The notes under the pieces are model-generated. The model was not told the DNA's origin. It saw only the letters and a program-made list of their open reading frames with translations, and did no database searches. Below, in pieces: positions 35,581 through 45,617 of a stretch of DNA of 64,000 nt. The first letter of the stretch is position 1, and each line of letters begins with the position of its first letter. Position numbers and translations under genes: made by a program. The DNA comes from Flavobacterium sp. KJJ (GTDB lineage Bacteria; Bacteroidota; Bacteroidia; Flavobacteriales; Flavobacteriaceae), in contig NZ_JARP01000008.1 of the NCBI RefSeq assembly GCF_000708595.2, forward strand, positions 1 to 64,000. Reading direction: 5' to 3'.

Positions 35581-36277
35581 CCTTCTTAACCCTATCCAGC
35601 AATTCCCTCTTATAAGTTATGCCAATTGGTAATTTTTCGTTTTTAATGACAACAAAATCTTTTTCTGTCACTTCTATTTTGTCGAGCGCCACGATATACG
35701 ATTTATGAATTCGCATAAAGCTTTTCTCCGGAAGGCATTTCTCTAATTCGCTGGTTGTTATAGAAGCAAGATACGTTCTTTTTATAGTATGCAATTTCAC
35801 GTAGTTGCCAAAACTCTGTGCAAACAAAAGCTGTTCCAACTCAATATCCATAAAATAACCGTCGACTTTTACACTTACCGTATTTACAATTATTTCATCT
35901 TCTTTAATTTTTACATTTTCTGTCGAAAAAAAGCGATCAATAGCTTTTAAGAATCTTGGAAAATAAATAGGCTTCAGCAAATAATCAATAACACCATAAT
36001 CGTAGCTTTCGAGTGCAAACTCAGAATAAGCAGTCGTTAAAATGGTTTTAGGATGATTCGGAATAATCTTTAATAATTCCATTCCAGAGATTTCTGGCAT
36101 ATTAATATCCAAAAACATCAAATCGACATGGTTTTCACGAAGATAATCCATTGCTTCAATACCATTATAACCCTGAAAAACCAATTCTAATTGCGGATTT
36201 TGCTTGATGTAATTCGCCAGCACGTAATGTGCTGCCGGCTCATCATCTACAATTATACATTTTTTTGGTTCTTTCAT
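35573..36277 (-). CDS. LytTR-family response regulator
   Basis: A 234-residue regulator. Receiver domain 1-120: IIVDDEPAAHYVL with acidic pair, phospho-acceptor Asp in DLMFLDINMPEISG, Thr and Lys in TAYSEFA and LLKPI. A LytTR DNA-binding domain lies at about 135-234 (FAQSFGNYVKLHT, SELEKCLPEKSFMRIHKSYIV). Its start overlaps the histidine kinase stop (ATGA), so the two are coupled. Divergent from the TolC-RND operon, which is the obvious candidate target. Confidence 0.92.
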   Translation of the reverse strand: MKEPKKCIIVDDEPAAHYVLANYIKQNPQLELVFQGYNGIEAMDYLRENHVDLMFLDINMPEISGMELLKIIPNHPKTILTTAYSEFALESYDYGVIDYLLKPIYFPRFLKAIDRFFSTENVKIKEDEIIVNTVSVKVDGYFMDIELEQLLFAQSFGNYVKLHTIKRTYLASITTSELEKCLPEKSFMRIHKSYIVALDKIEVTEKDFVVIKNEKLPIGITYKRELLDRVKKEL

Positions 36278-37314
36278 TCTACAAACTTTTTCAATTGTAA
36301 TTTCAAATCTACGATGTATGTATTTTTATCGTCTTGAATATTTAATTTATAGTCTTTTCCGTAAATCAAATTCAAACGTTCAATTGTATTTTTCAAACCA
36401 ATTTTAGTAGAAATCACATCGGCTTTTTTCTTCGGAATTGAATTTACAAGATGTAAATGCAATAAGCCGTTTTCTACTGTAATAAAAATGCGGACAAAAC
36501 ATTTTTCGATGGCGCAGGTTCCGTGTTTAAAAGCATTTTCAATAAATGCAATCAACAGCATCGGTGACACTTTATATGCATTTTCGTTGTCAATTTTACA
36601 ATCGTATGTTATTTCACAGCGGTAACCCACTCGCTCTTTTTCAAGCTGTACATAACTGTTTATAAATTCCAGTTCGTCTTCTAAAGATACACATTGTTTG
36701 TTATTGCTTTCCAATTGATAACGCATCAATTGAGAAACTTTCATAATCAAATCTGGTGTTCTGTCCGGGAATTCTAAACTGATTCCGTAGAGCGTATTGA
36801 AAGTATTGAATAGAAAATGCGGATTCAATTGTCCTTTCAAAGAATTCAATTGCATTTCATTGAAAAGCAGGGCTTCGTCAGTGCGTTTTCTATGAATTCG
36901 GTAGAATTTAAAAACGATAATAGGACTTAAAATACAAACCAATGTTCCTAAAACACTTGCCAATTGGTACACATAACTTCGTTGATGCGAGTTTTGATAC
37001 AAACGAAAACTGCTGAACATATCGAGCATCGTAATTTCATATAAAATGACCGAAAATACGAATACTCCAAAAAGAGTTAAAAAGATGTATGTTACTGGGC
37101 GCTGTGTTTTAAATAATATAGGAAGCAGAAAAAAACGATTAAATTGGGCATGCATGTATAAAATAAAATAGAAAAAAATGCCCATTAAGATGGAAGCTGC
37201 CGAACTGAACAGCATCCAATCATTTTTCAGCGTATATATGGTAAAGGAAAAACCAACAACAGCAATTTCCTGCCACCATTTGTTATCCAATATGTTATCA
37301 AACTTTTTATTCAT
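36274..37314 (-). CDS. LytS-type sensor histidine kinase
   Basis: A 346-residue membrane kinase. Four hydrophobic segments occupy about residues 12-135, followed by a short coiled region and the His_kinase domain (GQLNPHFLFNTFNTLYGIS, with His as phosphorylation site) and an ATPase N-box (LLIAFIENAFKHGT). No extracellular sensor domain is seen, so it may sense membrane or envelope state. Pairs with the LytTR regulator downstream (4-base overlap). Confidence 0.92.
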   Translation of the reverse strand: MNKKFDNILDNKWWQEIAVVGFSFTIYTLKNDWMLFSSAASILMGIFFYFILYMHAQFNRFFLLPILFKTQRPVTYIFLTLFGVFVFSVILYEITMLDMFSSFRLYQNSHQRSYVYQLASVLGTLVCILSPIIVFKFYRIHRKRTDEALLFNEMQLNSLKGQLNPHFLFNTFNTLYGISLEFPDRTPDLIMKVSQLMRYQLESNNKQCVSLEDELEFINSYVQLEKERVGYRCEITYDCKIDNENAYKVSPMLLIAFIENAFKHGTCAIEKCFVRIFITVENGLLHLHLVNSIPKKKADVISTKIGLKNTIERLNLIYGKDYKLNIQDDKNTYIVDLKLQLKKFVE

Positions 37315-37478
37315 TTTTAAAACTTAAATAGTTTACAAATTAACCACAAATTTTTAATTTTCATTCCCAATAAATGACAAATTGAATTGGTCATTTATTA
37401 TCGCAGTACATCATTTATCAAGGCTAAAATCGGAGGAAGAGAAATAATTTTGTTAGATAATTTCACACTTTGAGTTTT

Positions 37479-38864
37479 ATGTATTTCAAAAAAATTACTT
37501 TATTATTTTTCTTGATTTTTGCCTCCATTGGTTATTCTCAAAACTTGTCTTTAAAAGAAGCTATAAAAACAGGTCTTGAAAACTACGGTTCAATCAAAGC
37601 AAAAACCAATTACACCAGCGCCTCAAAAGAGACTCTAAAACAATCTCGCCGTGATTATCTTCCTAATCTAAATTTATCTGCTCAGCAGGATTATGGAACT
37701 ATCAACGGACAAAATGGTGCTTTATACGGATTTAATGGTTTAGGAACTGCTTCTTCCGGACCTGCCTTGCCAGACCAAAACTGGAACTCAGCTTTTGGGG
37801 CTTTGTATTTAGTCAACATGAACTGGGATTTTTTCACCTTCGGAAAAATTCAGGAGAAAATCAATTTGGCTAAAATGGATGTTCAGGCCAAAGAAAAAGA
37901 TTTAAGGCAGGAAATGTTCCAGCAGGAAATTAAAATTTCAGCCGCGTACTTAAATTTATTGGCAAGCCAAAGATTATTGATTTCACAGCAAAAGAATTTA
38001 AGCCGTGCAGAAGTTTTCAAAAAGACAGCTGTTGCCCGAGTTAAAAACGGATTATTGGCTGGAGTTGATTCGACTTTGGCAACTGCAGAAGTTTCTAAAG
38101 CTAAAATTGCTTTAAACCTGGCTCGCAACTTTGTTAAAGAACAAAACAGCAAATTAGTCGATCTAATGGGTGTTGCTCCTCAGGATTTTGTTACCGATAC
38201 CCTTTTTGTAAATCAGATTCCGAAAGAGGTTTTAAAAGCAACTGCTTCTACAGACAGTCTGCATCCACTTCTTCAATATTATAAAACGAAGATTGACTAC
38301 AGCAATCAGCAAGTTAAATTATACAAGCGTTTTTATTATCCTACAATGAGTGCTTTTGGTGTTTTGCAGACAAGAGCATCAGGTTTTCAATCGGATTATA
38401 TAACCAATCAGAGCGCTTTCAGCAGAAATTACTGGGACGGCGTGAACCCGGATCGTACCAATTATTTGGTGGGAATTGGAATCAGCTGGAATTTAACAAC
38501 TCCATTTAGAATGAGCAAACAAGTCAGCGCTCAGAAATTTGTTTCGCAAGGTCTTCAGGAAGAATACAATCAGGTTGACAGAGAATTAAAGTCACAATTA
38601 GCCTTGGCTGATGATAAAATCAACATTACACTTGACAATTATGCAGAAGCGCCAATTCAGGTTGATGCAGCGAAAAGAGCATATTTGCAAAAATCAACTT
38701 TATACAAAAACGGATTAACGGATTTAACCGATTTAACACAAACAATTTACACATTAAATCGTGCGGAAATTGACCGTGATATTGTCAACAACAATGTATG
38801 GCAGTCGTTTTTGCTTAAGGTAGCCGCAACCGGCAATTTTGACTTATTTATAAATGAATTTTAA
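37479..38864 (+). CDS. TolC-family outer-membrane efflux protein
   Basis: Start at ATG 37479 gives 461 residues with signal peptide MYFKKITLLFFLIFASIGYSQ; the longer TTG version adds three residues. Alpha-helical barrel sequence with long amphipathic helices (SYTSASKETLKQSRRDYLPNL-like repeat structure, duplicated in the second half with KRAYLQKSTLYKNGLTDLTD). Outer-membrane channel for the pump encoded 12 bases downstream. Confidence 0.88.
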   Translation: MYFKKITLLFFLIFASIGYSQNLSLKEAIKTGLENYGSIKAKTNYTSASKETLKQSRRDYLPNLNLSAQQDYGTINGQNGALYGFNGLGTASSGPALPDQNWNSAFGALYLVNMNWDFFTFGKIQEKINLAKMDVQAKEKDLRQEMFQQEIKISAAYLNLLASQRLLISQQKNLSRAEVFKKTAVARVKNGLLAGVDSTLATAEVSKAKIALNLARNFVKEQNSKLVDLMGVAPQDFVTDTLFVNQIPKEVLKATASTDSLHPLLQYYKTKIDYSNQQVKLYKRFYYPTMSAFGVLQTRASGFQSDYITNQSAFSRNYWDGVNPDRTNYLVGIGISWNLTTPFRMSKQVSAQKFVSQGLQEEYNQVDRELKSQLALADDKINITLDNYAEAPIQVDAAKRAYLQKSTLYKNGLTDLTDLTQTIYTLNRAEIDRDIVNNNVWQSFLLKVAATGNFDLFINEF

Positions 38865-38876
38865 TTATAGAGCCTA

Positions 38877-41800
38877 ATGAATTTAATACGTTTCGCACTC
38901 CGCAAACCCATCTCCATATTAGTATTGGTTGCGGGTCTATTTTTCTTCGGAATTGGTGCCATCAAGGACATTAAGGTAGATATCCTTCCGAAGATGAACT
39001 TGCCGGTTATTTATATCGCGCATCCTTTTGGAGGATACACTCCAGACCAAATGGAGGCTTATTTTGCTAAAACTTATGTCAATATTTTACCTTTTGCAAA
39101 TGGTGTAAAATCTGTTGAAACCAAGAATATCCAAGGGTTAATGATTATGAAATTAACCTATTATGAAAACACAAACATGGCGCAGGCAGCAGCCGAATTA
39201 AGTTCGCTTTCGAACAGAATTCAGGCAGCATTTCCTCCGGGAACACAGCCTCCTTTTATCATTCGTTTTGATGCTTCTTCGTTGCCAATCGGGCAATTGG
39301 TGTTGAGCAGTAAAATCAGATCGAATAACGAATTGCAGGATTTAGCCAACGTTTATGTTCGTGCTTCATTTACTTCGATTCCAGGTTTATTATCGCCAGC
39401 ACCTTTCGGCGGAAGCCCAAGAACTATTGAGGTTAACGTAGATCCAGATTTATTGCGTTCGCATAATATGACGCCAGATCAAATTGTTGAAGCCATTCGT
39501 ATCAACAACCAAACGGCGCCTTCTGGAAATGTTAGAATGGGCGATGTAAACTACATTACGCCAACGAACAATACCATTAAAGAAGTTAAAGATTTTGAAA
39601 ATATACCGTTGTTTAAAGGGAGCGTTCAAAACTTAAAATTAGGCGATGTTGCCACTGTAAAAGATGGTGCCGATATTACCCAGGGTTATGCTTTGGTAAA
39701 CGGAAAACGTTCAGTTTATATCAGTATTGCAAAAGCGGGAGATGCTTCGACTTGGGATGTGGTTCAGAAATTAAAAGCCGAATTGCCTAAAATTCAGAGT
39801 ACACTTCCTGAAGATGTAAAATTATCATACGAATTTGACCAGTCTGTTTATGTAATTAATTCGGTTAAAAGTTTAGTTACCGAGGGAATTATCGGAGCCG
39901 TTCTAACCGGTTTAATGGTTTTATTATTTTTAGGAGACAGGCGTGCCGCTTTAATTGTAATCTTAACGATTCCGATTTCGATTATTTCTGGTGTTTTATT
40001 CCTTAAATTATTCGGACAAACGATCAACTTAATGTCTTTAAGCGGATTGGCTTTGGCAATTGGTATTTTGGTGGATGAAAGTACCGTAACCATCGAAAAT
40101 ATTCACCAGCATCTCGACATGGGAAAACCAAAAGCACTCGCGATTTGGGACGCCTGTCAGGAAATTGCGTTGCCTAAATTATTAATCTTGCTTTGTATTT
40201 TGGCCGTGTTTGCACCCGCTTTTACAATGGTTGGTATTCCTGGAGCGTTGTTTTTGCCTTTAGCATTGGCAATTGGTTTTTCAATGGTAATTTCGTTTTT
40301 ACTGTCTCAGACTTTTGTGCCTGTTATGGCGAACTGGCTGATGAAAGGACACGATAAACACGAACATACTCCAGAAATCACAGATGATGAAGCAGAATTT
40401 AATGCATGCGGTTTGACTCCAGAATCTGAAAAAGATCTGATCACGCAGAAAAAGGGATATGTTGAAAAAATAGATACAGACAATAACGGAAAAATTGGCG
40501 CTTTTGAGCGTTTCAGAATCCGATTCATGAGAACTTTGGATCGCTTGTTTCCTTTCAAAAGAGCAGCTGCTTTAATTTATTTAATTGTAATTACGCTGCT
40601 TGCTGTAGTATTTCTTAATTTCATCGGAAAAGATGTTTTTCCAAAAGTAAACTCAAGTCAGTTTCAGCTGAGAATGCGCGCTCCCGATGGAACACGTTTA
40701 GAAAGAACAGAAGAAAAAGCCATTATTGTTCTAAAAGAATTAAAGAAAATGGTTGGGCCGGAACATATCGGAATCTCATCTGTATACGTGGGTCAGCACC
40801 CGTCTTTGTTTTCGATTAACCCAATTTATTTGTTCATGGCAGGTTCGCACGAAGCTGTTTTTCAAGTAAGCTTAAAAGAATATCATACGGATATGGACAA
40901 TTTTAAAGATGAATTTAGAAAGCGTCTTAAAAAAGTGCTTCCGGATGTAAAAATCTCTTTTGAACCAATTGAATTGACTGATAAAGTTTTAAGCCAGGGT
41001 TCTCCTACTCCAATCGAAATTCGAATTGCAGGAAAAGACAAAAGAAGAAATGAATTATACGCAAATCAAATTGTAGACAAACTAAAAGCAATTTCGTATT
41101 TCAGAGACGTCCAAATCGGGCAGCCAATTCACTATCCAGCAATGAATATTGATATTGACAGAACTCGCGCGGCCGAATTAGGCGTAGATATGAATGATAT
41201 TTCTAGATCGTTAGTTGCTTCTACCTCATCATCTCGATATACAGAGAAAAATACTTGGGTAGATGAAAGAGCAGGATTATCGTATAACGTTCAGGTGCAA
41301 GTGCCTTTGAACAAAATGAAAAGCAAAACAGATATTGGCGAAATTCCAGTATTAAAAAACTCGCTTCGTCCTGTTTTGAGCGACGTTGCAAAAATTACAC
41401 CGGGCTTTGTAAGCGGTGAAAATGACAATTTAGGGGCTATGCCATACATTACCGTTACAGCAAACATTTACCAGACCGATTTAGGGACGGCAACAAAAGA
41501 TGTTGGTGCAACAATTAACTCATTAGGCGAATTACCACGCGGTTTGTTTATTACGCCAATTGGGTTAAGTAAAGTATTGGAAGAAACATTAAGCAGTTTA
41601 CAAGTCGGATTATTGGTTGCCATCTTTGTAATCTTCTTAATGTTAGCCGCTAATTTCCAGTCGTTCAAAGTTTCGCTGGTCATTTTAACAACAGTTCCGG
41701 CGGTGGTTTTAGGAGCATTATTAATGTTGACTATTACAGGTTCTACCTTAAATTTACAGTCGTATATGGGAATCATCATGTCGGTTGGGGTTTCGATTGC

Positions 41801-42173
41801 CAATGCGGTTTTATTGGTTACGAATGCTGAGCAATTGCGAAAACGAAACGGAAACGCATTAGAATCTGCACGTGAAGCTGCAGCGCTGCGTCTTCGGCCT
41901 ATTATCATGACTTCTGTTGCGATGATTGCGGGAATGCTGCCAATGGCAATTGGTCACGGCGAAGGAGGCGATCAGGTTTCTCCGTTAGGAAGAGCCGTTA
42001 TTGGAGGATTATTATTCTCAACTTTTACGGTTTTACTAATTTTGCCGTTAATTTTCGCGTGGGCACAGGAAAAAACAACAACACAATCCGTTTCTTTAGA
42101 TCCGGAGGACGAAGAAAGCATTCATTATATCTCATCATTAAAATCGAAAAATGAAATCACCACTAAAAACTAA
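38877..42173 (+). CDS. RND efflux transporter, inner-membrane pump with EF-hand-like loop
   Basis: A 1098-residue resistance-nodulation-division permease with two halves of six membrane helices and large periplasmic loops. Start LIRFALRKPISILVLVAG and AIGILVDESTVTIENIHQ (TM4 proton relay, with one Asp) are family features. Residues about 495-545 form a cytoplasmic linker with a His/acid-rich stretch (DKHEHTPEITDDEAEF) and DTDNNGKIGAFE (533-544), which fits a canonical EF-hand loop. Central gene of the TolC-RND-MFP operon. Substrate not readable. Confidence 0.9.
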   Translation: MNLIRFALRKPISILVLVAGLFFFGIGAIKDIKVDILPKMNLPVIYIAHPFGGYTPDQMEAYFAKTYVNILPFANGVKSVETKNIQGLMIMKLTYYENTNMAQAAAELSSLSNRIQAAFPPGTQPPFIIRFDASSLPIGQLVLSSKIRSNNELQDLANVYVRASFTSIPGLLSPAPFGGSPRTIEVNVDPDLLRSHNMTPDQIVEAIRINNQTAPSGNVRMGDVNYITPTNNTIKEVKDFENIPLFKGSVQNLKLGDVATVKDGADITQGYALVNGKRSVYISIAKAGDASTWDVVQKLKAELPKIQSTLPEDVKLSYEFDQSVYVINSVKSLVTEGIIGAVLTGLMVLLFLGDRRAALIVILTIPISIISGVLFLKLFGQTINLMSLSGLALAIGILVDESTVTIENIHQHLDMGKPKALAIWDACQEIALPKLLILLCILAVFAPAFTMVGIPGALFLPLALAIGFSMVISFLLSQTFVPVMANWLMKGHDKHEHTPEITDDEAEFNACGLTPESEKDLITQKKGYVEKIDTDNNGKIGAFERFRIRFMRTLDRLFPFKRAAALIYLIVITLLAVVFLNFIGKDVFPKVNSSQFQLRMRAPDGTRLERTEEKAIIVLKELKKMVGPEHIGISSVYVGQHPSLFSINPIYLFMAGSHEAVFQVSLKEYHTDMDNFKDEFRKRLKKVLPDVKISFEPIELTDKVLSQGSPTPIEIRIAGKDKRRNELYANQIVDKLKAISYFRDVQIGQPIHYPAMNIDIDRTRAAELGVDMNDISRSLVASTSSSRYTEKNTWVDERAGLSYNVQVQVPLNKMKSKTDIGEIPVLKNSLRPVLSDVAKITPGFVSGENDNLGAMPYITVTANIYQTDLGTATKDVGATINSLGELPRGLFITPIGLSKVLEETLSSLQVGLLVAIFVIFLMLAANFQSFKVSLVILTTVPAVVLGALLMLTITGSTLNLQSYMGIIMSVGVSIANAVLLVTNAEQLRKRNGNALESAREAAALRLRPIIMTSVAMIAGMLPMAIGHGEGGDQVSPLGRAVIGGLLFSTFTVLLILPLIFAWAQEKTTTQSVSLDPEDEESIHYISSLKSKNEITTKN

Positions 42174-42246
42174 TTTGTTGAAAACAACTACCAATAAATT
42201 AAAAGGTGATACCATAAATGACCTTTATAAAATAACTTTCACATTT

Positions 42247-43335
42247 ATGAAAAATAAAATAGTATTATCAACCGGATTATTTTTTGCAGCCTTATTTTTT
42301 CTAAGCAGTTGCAATTCAAACAAAAAAGAAGAAGCTGTTGCCGAGTTAGAACCTAAAACAGAAACGATACTTTTAGAAAAACAAAAACTGACAACCGAAT
42401 TGCGCCTGCCAGCCGAAATAACAGGTTTCCAGCAAGTTGATCTTTACGCAAAAGTAAGCAGTTTTGTTAAATTGCTTAAAGTTGATATTGGAACAAAAGT
42501 AAAAAAAGGACAGCTTTTGATTGTTTTAGAAGCGCCAGAAATAAGTTCGCAATTGGCTGCAGCCGAATCGAGATTAAAATCGATGGAAGCGATTTACGCA
42601 ACCAGCAAAAGCACCTACAACCGTTTATACGAAACAAGCAAGGTAGAAGGAACGATTTCTAAAAATGATTTAGAAATGGCAAGCGGTAAAAAAAATTCTG
42701 ATTACGCACAATACCAAGCCGCAGTTGCAGGACACAAAGAAGTTTCGATTATGAGAGGCTATCTTGAAATTCGCGCTCCTTTTGATGGTGTTGTAGCGGC
42801 AAGAAATGTGAATTTAGGAACATTTGTAGGTCCGGCCGGAAAAGGTTCTGATTTGCCTTTATTAACGATTCAGCAGCAAGATAAATTGCGTTTGGCAGTT
42901 TCGGTTCCGGAATTGTACACAGGATATTTGCACACAGGCGACGAAATGAGTTTTAATGTAAAATCATTGCCAGAAAATTTTAAAGCTACCATTACAAGAA
43001 TGTCTGGCGCTTTAGATCTAAAATTAAGATCTGAAAGAGTAGAAATGGATATTCATAATACCAAAGGAGATTTATTGCCAGGAATGGTAGCCGAAGTTTT
43101 ATTGCCATTGAACGCGAAAGACAGCACTTTTGTGATTCCGAAAACGGCTTTGGTAAGTTCTGCCGAAGGTTTATATGTAATTAAAGTACTAAACCACAAA
43201 GCAACACGAGTTGATGTGAAAAAAGGAAGAGAAATCGACGATAAAATTGAAATATTCGGTGATTTAAACCCGAAAGATAAACTGGTAAAAATTGCCAGCG
43301 AAGAAACTAAAGAAGGCGATGTAATAAACGAATAA
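42247..43335 (+). CDS. RND periplasmic adaptor (membrane fusion protein), lipoprotein
   Basis: Start at 42247 gives 362 residues and a lipoprotein signal (FFLSSC, Cys about 20). An upstream ATG at 42151 overlaps the pump gene but gives no signal peptide. Adaptor features: lipoyl-type half-motifs (FVKLLKVDIGTKVKKGQLLIVL and YLEIRAPFDGVVAARNV), a helical hairpin between them and a beta-barrel domain (LRLAVSVPELYTGYL). Bridges the RND pump and TolC. Confidence 0.88.
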   Translation: MKNKIVLSTGLFFAALFFLSSCNSNKKEEAVAELEPKTETILLEKQKLTTELRLPAEITGFQQVDLYAKVSSFVKLLKVDIGTKVKKGQLLIVLEAPEISSQLAAAESRLKSMEAIYATSKSTYNRLYETSKVEGTISKNDLEMASGKKNSDYAQYQAAVAGHKEVSIMRGYLEIRAPFDGVVAARNVNLGTFVGPAGKGSDLPLLTIQQQDKLRLAVSVPELYTGYLHTGDEMSFNVKSLPENFKATITRMSGALDLKLRSERVEMDIHNTKGDLLPGMVAEVLLPLNAKDSTFVIPKTALVSSAEGLYVIKVLNHKATRVDVKKGREIDDKIEIFGDLNPKDKLVKIASEETKEGDVINE

Positions 43336-43393
43336 CCTGCGTTTAAGTCTTCATTTTAGTAGATTACCATTAACTGTACGCATTTTTCGGAAT

Positions 43394-43449
43394 GCAAATT
43401 TTTAAATTTGCCCAAAAGGGCGGCGCTGTTAAAGTGCCGTCCTTTTTTT
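43394..43449 (+). terminator. Tandem hairpin terminator of the efflux operon
   Basis: First a palindrome GCAAATTTTTAAATTTGC (43394-43411), then arms AAAGGGCGGC (43415-43424) and GCCGTCCTTT (43436-43445) followed by T-run to 43449. Confidence 0.85.
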
Positions 43450-43652
43450 TATTTTCACAATTCGTACATGATTGGCAATGCTTTGTATTAACATGTAAAA
43501 AACTTATTTTATTATTTTAATGTCTTTTAGTGGTAGATTATGTAAAACATTTAAGAATATATTTATAAAAAACTATTCTCACCACAATATTTTATGCCAC
43601 CTACGTGGATATTTATATGTAAATAGTGGAGAAAGACTAACAGTAATTAATT

Positions 43653-44933
43653 ATGACAATTTATAGAAAATCTAAAGGCAATTATGAACAACATGAAGAA
43701 GTTGAAATTTTTACTAAAAAATACACTTCAAATGTTGGAGGAAAGGCATCAATGACAGCTAGTGGTCAGACTTATTTTGGAAAGCCTGATGCTCCACCGA
43801 AAAGAGAAGAAAAGTCCACAGTAGTTTACGAAACTGACGGGCATTATAGTACAGTATATTTAGTCTGTTTAATGTTAGGAATGAACAAAATAGATGCCGA
43901 AGAATTAGCAATTGCAACTGAAGCTCCTGATACAACTATTCATAGCGAACTTGAATTTGAATTAAATTCTACTTGGGCAGATCCAGATTATCAGGGTCCA
44001 GTACATTCTCTAACAGGTGGATTTCATGGAATAGAAGAATTTATGACGGCAGTAAAATTTCTATGGCTAAAAATTAATCTTAATAATCGTGAGAATTCTA
44101 TTAGAGAATTAGGCGAGTTATTGCATAGGTTCGGCGATAGTTATGCTCATACTAAATTAGATAACATAAAACCAGAAAATTTAAGAGCATATAATTTGCA
44201 TTTAGGAGATGATAATTTATCACTAGCAACCTCTAGCTGGAAAGGAAAAGGTGGTAAAAGTCTAGCTAAAGATGTTGAACCTTGGATTAAAATAATTAAT
44301 GAATACGTTAAAAAATATGGTTACACTTTTTTAACAAATTTAAATTATCAGCGTGAAGCTTTTAATGGAAAGACATTAACAGAAGAGTTTCAAGAAATTT
44401 ATTCTTTAAAACCTCAGGATAAATTTAAAATGTATGGTGGTGGTTATTTTACAACTGAACATTTAACAATTGATGGGGGATATCCAGATATGATTTATAT
44501 AAGACCCGATTGGTATTTAAATTATGTGAAAAACTTAGCTTGGTTACTATCACTAAAATTTAACCTTGATTTGACTAAATTTGACATAACTGTTTTCGAA
44601 AAAATGACAAATTTTGCAACTGATAATAAGTGTTCATTAAAAGGAATTAGTGATTATGAAATTGCAAAAAAAAGAGGAAAGAGAGAATTTTATATTCCCG
44701 TCTATTATTCAAGCCCAAAAAGACCCATGGCTAGTATAGATGCACTTTTTTATACAAATTATTTGAAAAGTGCAAAGCAAGCAAAGGAATTTGCAACTAA
44801 ATATATGATGTACGATGGAAATTATCCAGCTCCTTTAGAGGGAGAAGAAATAACAAATTTATTAAATACAAAATTTAGCTTTTTTAAAGCAAACTATTTC
44901 TATTATACCTACGCTTATAAACTAAAATTTTAA
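43653..44933 (+). CDS. Putative effector with zinc phospholipase C/P1 nuclease-like motif
   Basis: A 426-residue protein without signal peptide. The N-terminal ~50 residues are low-complexity and polar. Then come DGHYSTVYLVCLMLGM (His64), ATEAPD (Asp93), VHSLTGG (His118) and LGELLHRFGDSYAHT (His158, Asp162, His166). This H...D...H...HxxxDxxxH series matches, in my reading, the metal sites of the zinc phospholipase C/P1-nuclease-like fold (DUF6765-type proteins). The C-terminal half is aromatic and unrecognised. TAATG overlap couples it to a small membrane protein, the usual layout of toxin and immunity genes. AT-rich relative to neighbours. Enzymatic role is inference. Confidence 0.55.
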   Translation: MTIYRKSKGNYEQHEEVEIFTKKYTSNVGGKASMTASGQTYFGKPDAPPKREEKSTVVYETDGHYSTVYLVCLMLGMNKIDAEELAIATEAPDTTIHSELEFELNSTWADPDYQGPVHSLTGGFHGIEEFMTAVKFLWLKINLNNRENSIRELGELLHRFGDSYAHTKLDNIKPENLRAYNLHLGDDNLSLATSSWKGKGGKSLAKDVEPWIKIINEYVKKYGYTFLTNLNYQREAFNGKTLTEEFQEIYSLKPQDKFKMYGGGYFTTEHLTIDGGYPDMIYIRPDWYLNYVKNLAWLLSLKFNLDLTKFDITVFEKMTNFATDNKCSLKGISDYEIAKKRGKREFYIPVYYSSPKRPMASIDALFYTNYLKSAKQAKEFATKYMMYDGNYPAPLEGEEITNLLNTKFSFFKANYFYYTYAYKLKF

Positions 44934-45325
44934 TGAAAAAAACAGTAACTTTTATAGTAGTAATATTCTTTCTTCATTTCTTTATAATGAGAGGCTTATT
45001 TAGTTCATTAGATCATTATACACCTCTGAATAACTCTGGTAATCCCTTTGCGATTGCTCTAGAATTAGTAATTTCATTCATTACATGTTGCATTATTTTT
45101 ATAATGATTTTTATTGAAAAAATTGTTGGTACAAAATTAAAATATGTGTATCTGCTTGTTCTTTGCTTACATTGTTTATTTCAATTTTATTATATAGCAT
45201 TTTGTGAATATCAATTATCTAATGATAAATTATCATTTGATACTTTATCTTTAGTAATTATATTATCTTATTTTTGTTTTGAATTATCCTCTACATTTTA
45301 CTTAGTTAATAAATTTTGTAAATAA
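44933..45325 (+). CDS. Small membrane protein, candidate immunity protein
   Basis: A 130-residue protein with four hydrophobic segments (about 5-22, 38-62, 70-92, 102-126), little charge and no recognised family. Its ATG overlaps the stop of the preceding gene (TAATG), and it has no promoter of its own. An integral membrane protein coupled to a suspected lipid- or phosphoester-cleaving protein would fit an immunity role at the membrane. I do not recognise the family. Confidence 0.5.
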   Translation: MKKTVTFIVVIFFLHFFIMRGLFSSLDHYTPLNNSGNPFAIALELVISFITCCIIFIMIFIEKIVGTKLKYVYLLVLCLHCLFQFYYIAFCEYQLSNDKLSFDTLSLVIILSYFCFELSSTFYLVNKFCK

Positions 45326-45336
45326 AATATTAAAGA

Positions 45337-45369
45337 GCCCGATAACGGGGATTTGAAATCTGTGCCCGC
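45337..45369. repeat. REP-like palindromic relic
   Basis: A GC-rich stretch in AT-rich surroundings, GCCCGATAACGGGG followed by ATTTGAAATCTGTGCCCGC, has a nested palindrome (GATTTGAAATC) between CGGG/CCCG arms. It looks like a relic of a repetitive extragenic palindrome. Confidence 0.4.
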
Positions 45370-45394
45370 AAAGTAATGAACATATTATATATCT

Positions 45395-45427
45395 AAAACC
45401 TCGTTCCTAAAAAAAATCGAGGTTTTT
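45395..45427 (+). terminator. Terminator of the effector/membrane-protein pair
   Basis: Arms AAAACCTCG (45395-45403) and CGAGGTTTT (45418-45426) with a 14-base loop and short T-run, 70 bases past the last stop. Confidence 0.75.
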
Positions 45428-45617
45428 CCATTTTATAAACCTTACTCCTCACTCAAATAAGGATTTAAATCTCGCCAATTCATTGAGCCAATAATAATTG
45501 TCTTCAAAATTTAAAAGTCCGATTTGGAGGGTTTCGTGTTGTCGCGTTACGCCGAGAGCTAAAATGCAGTTTACTTGTCTTACTATTTTATAATTGGAGA
45601 TTGTTACATGACGTTTA

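Noticed and set aside
35388..35615. 75-codon rightward frame through the 13-bp repeats
   Set aside because: Composition is imposed by the tandem repeats and it overlaps the LytTR gene on the other strand; no family resemblance.
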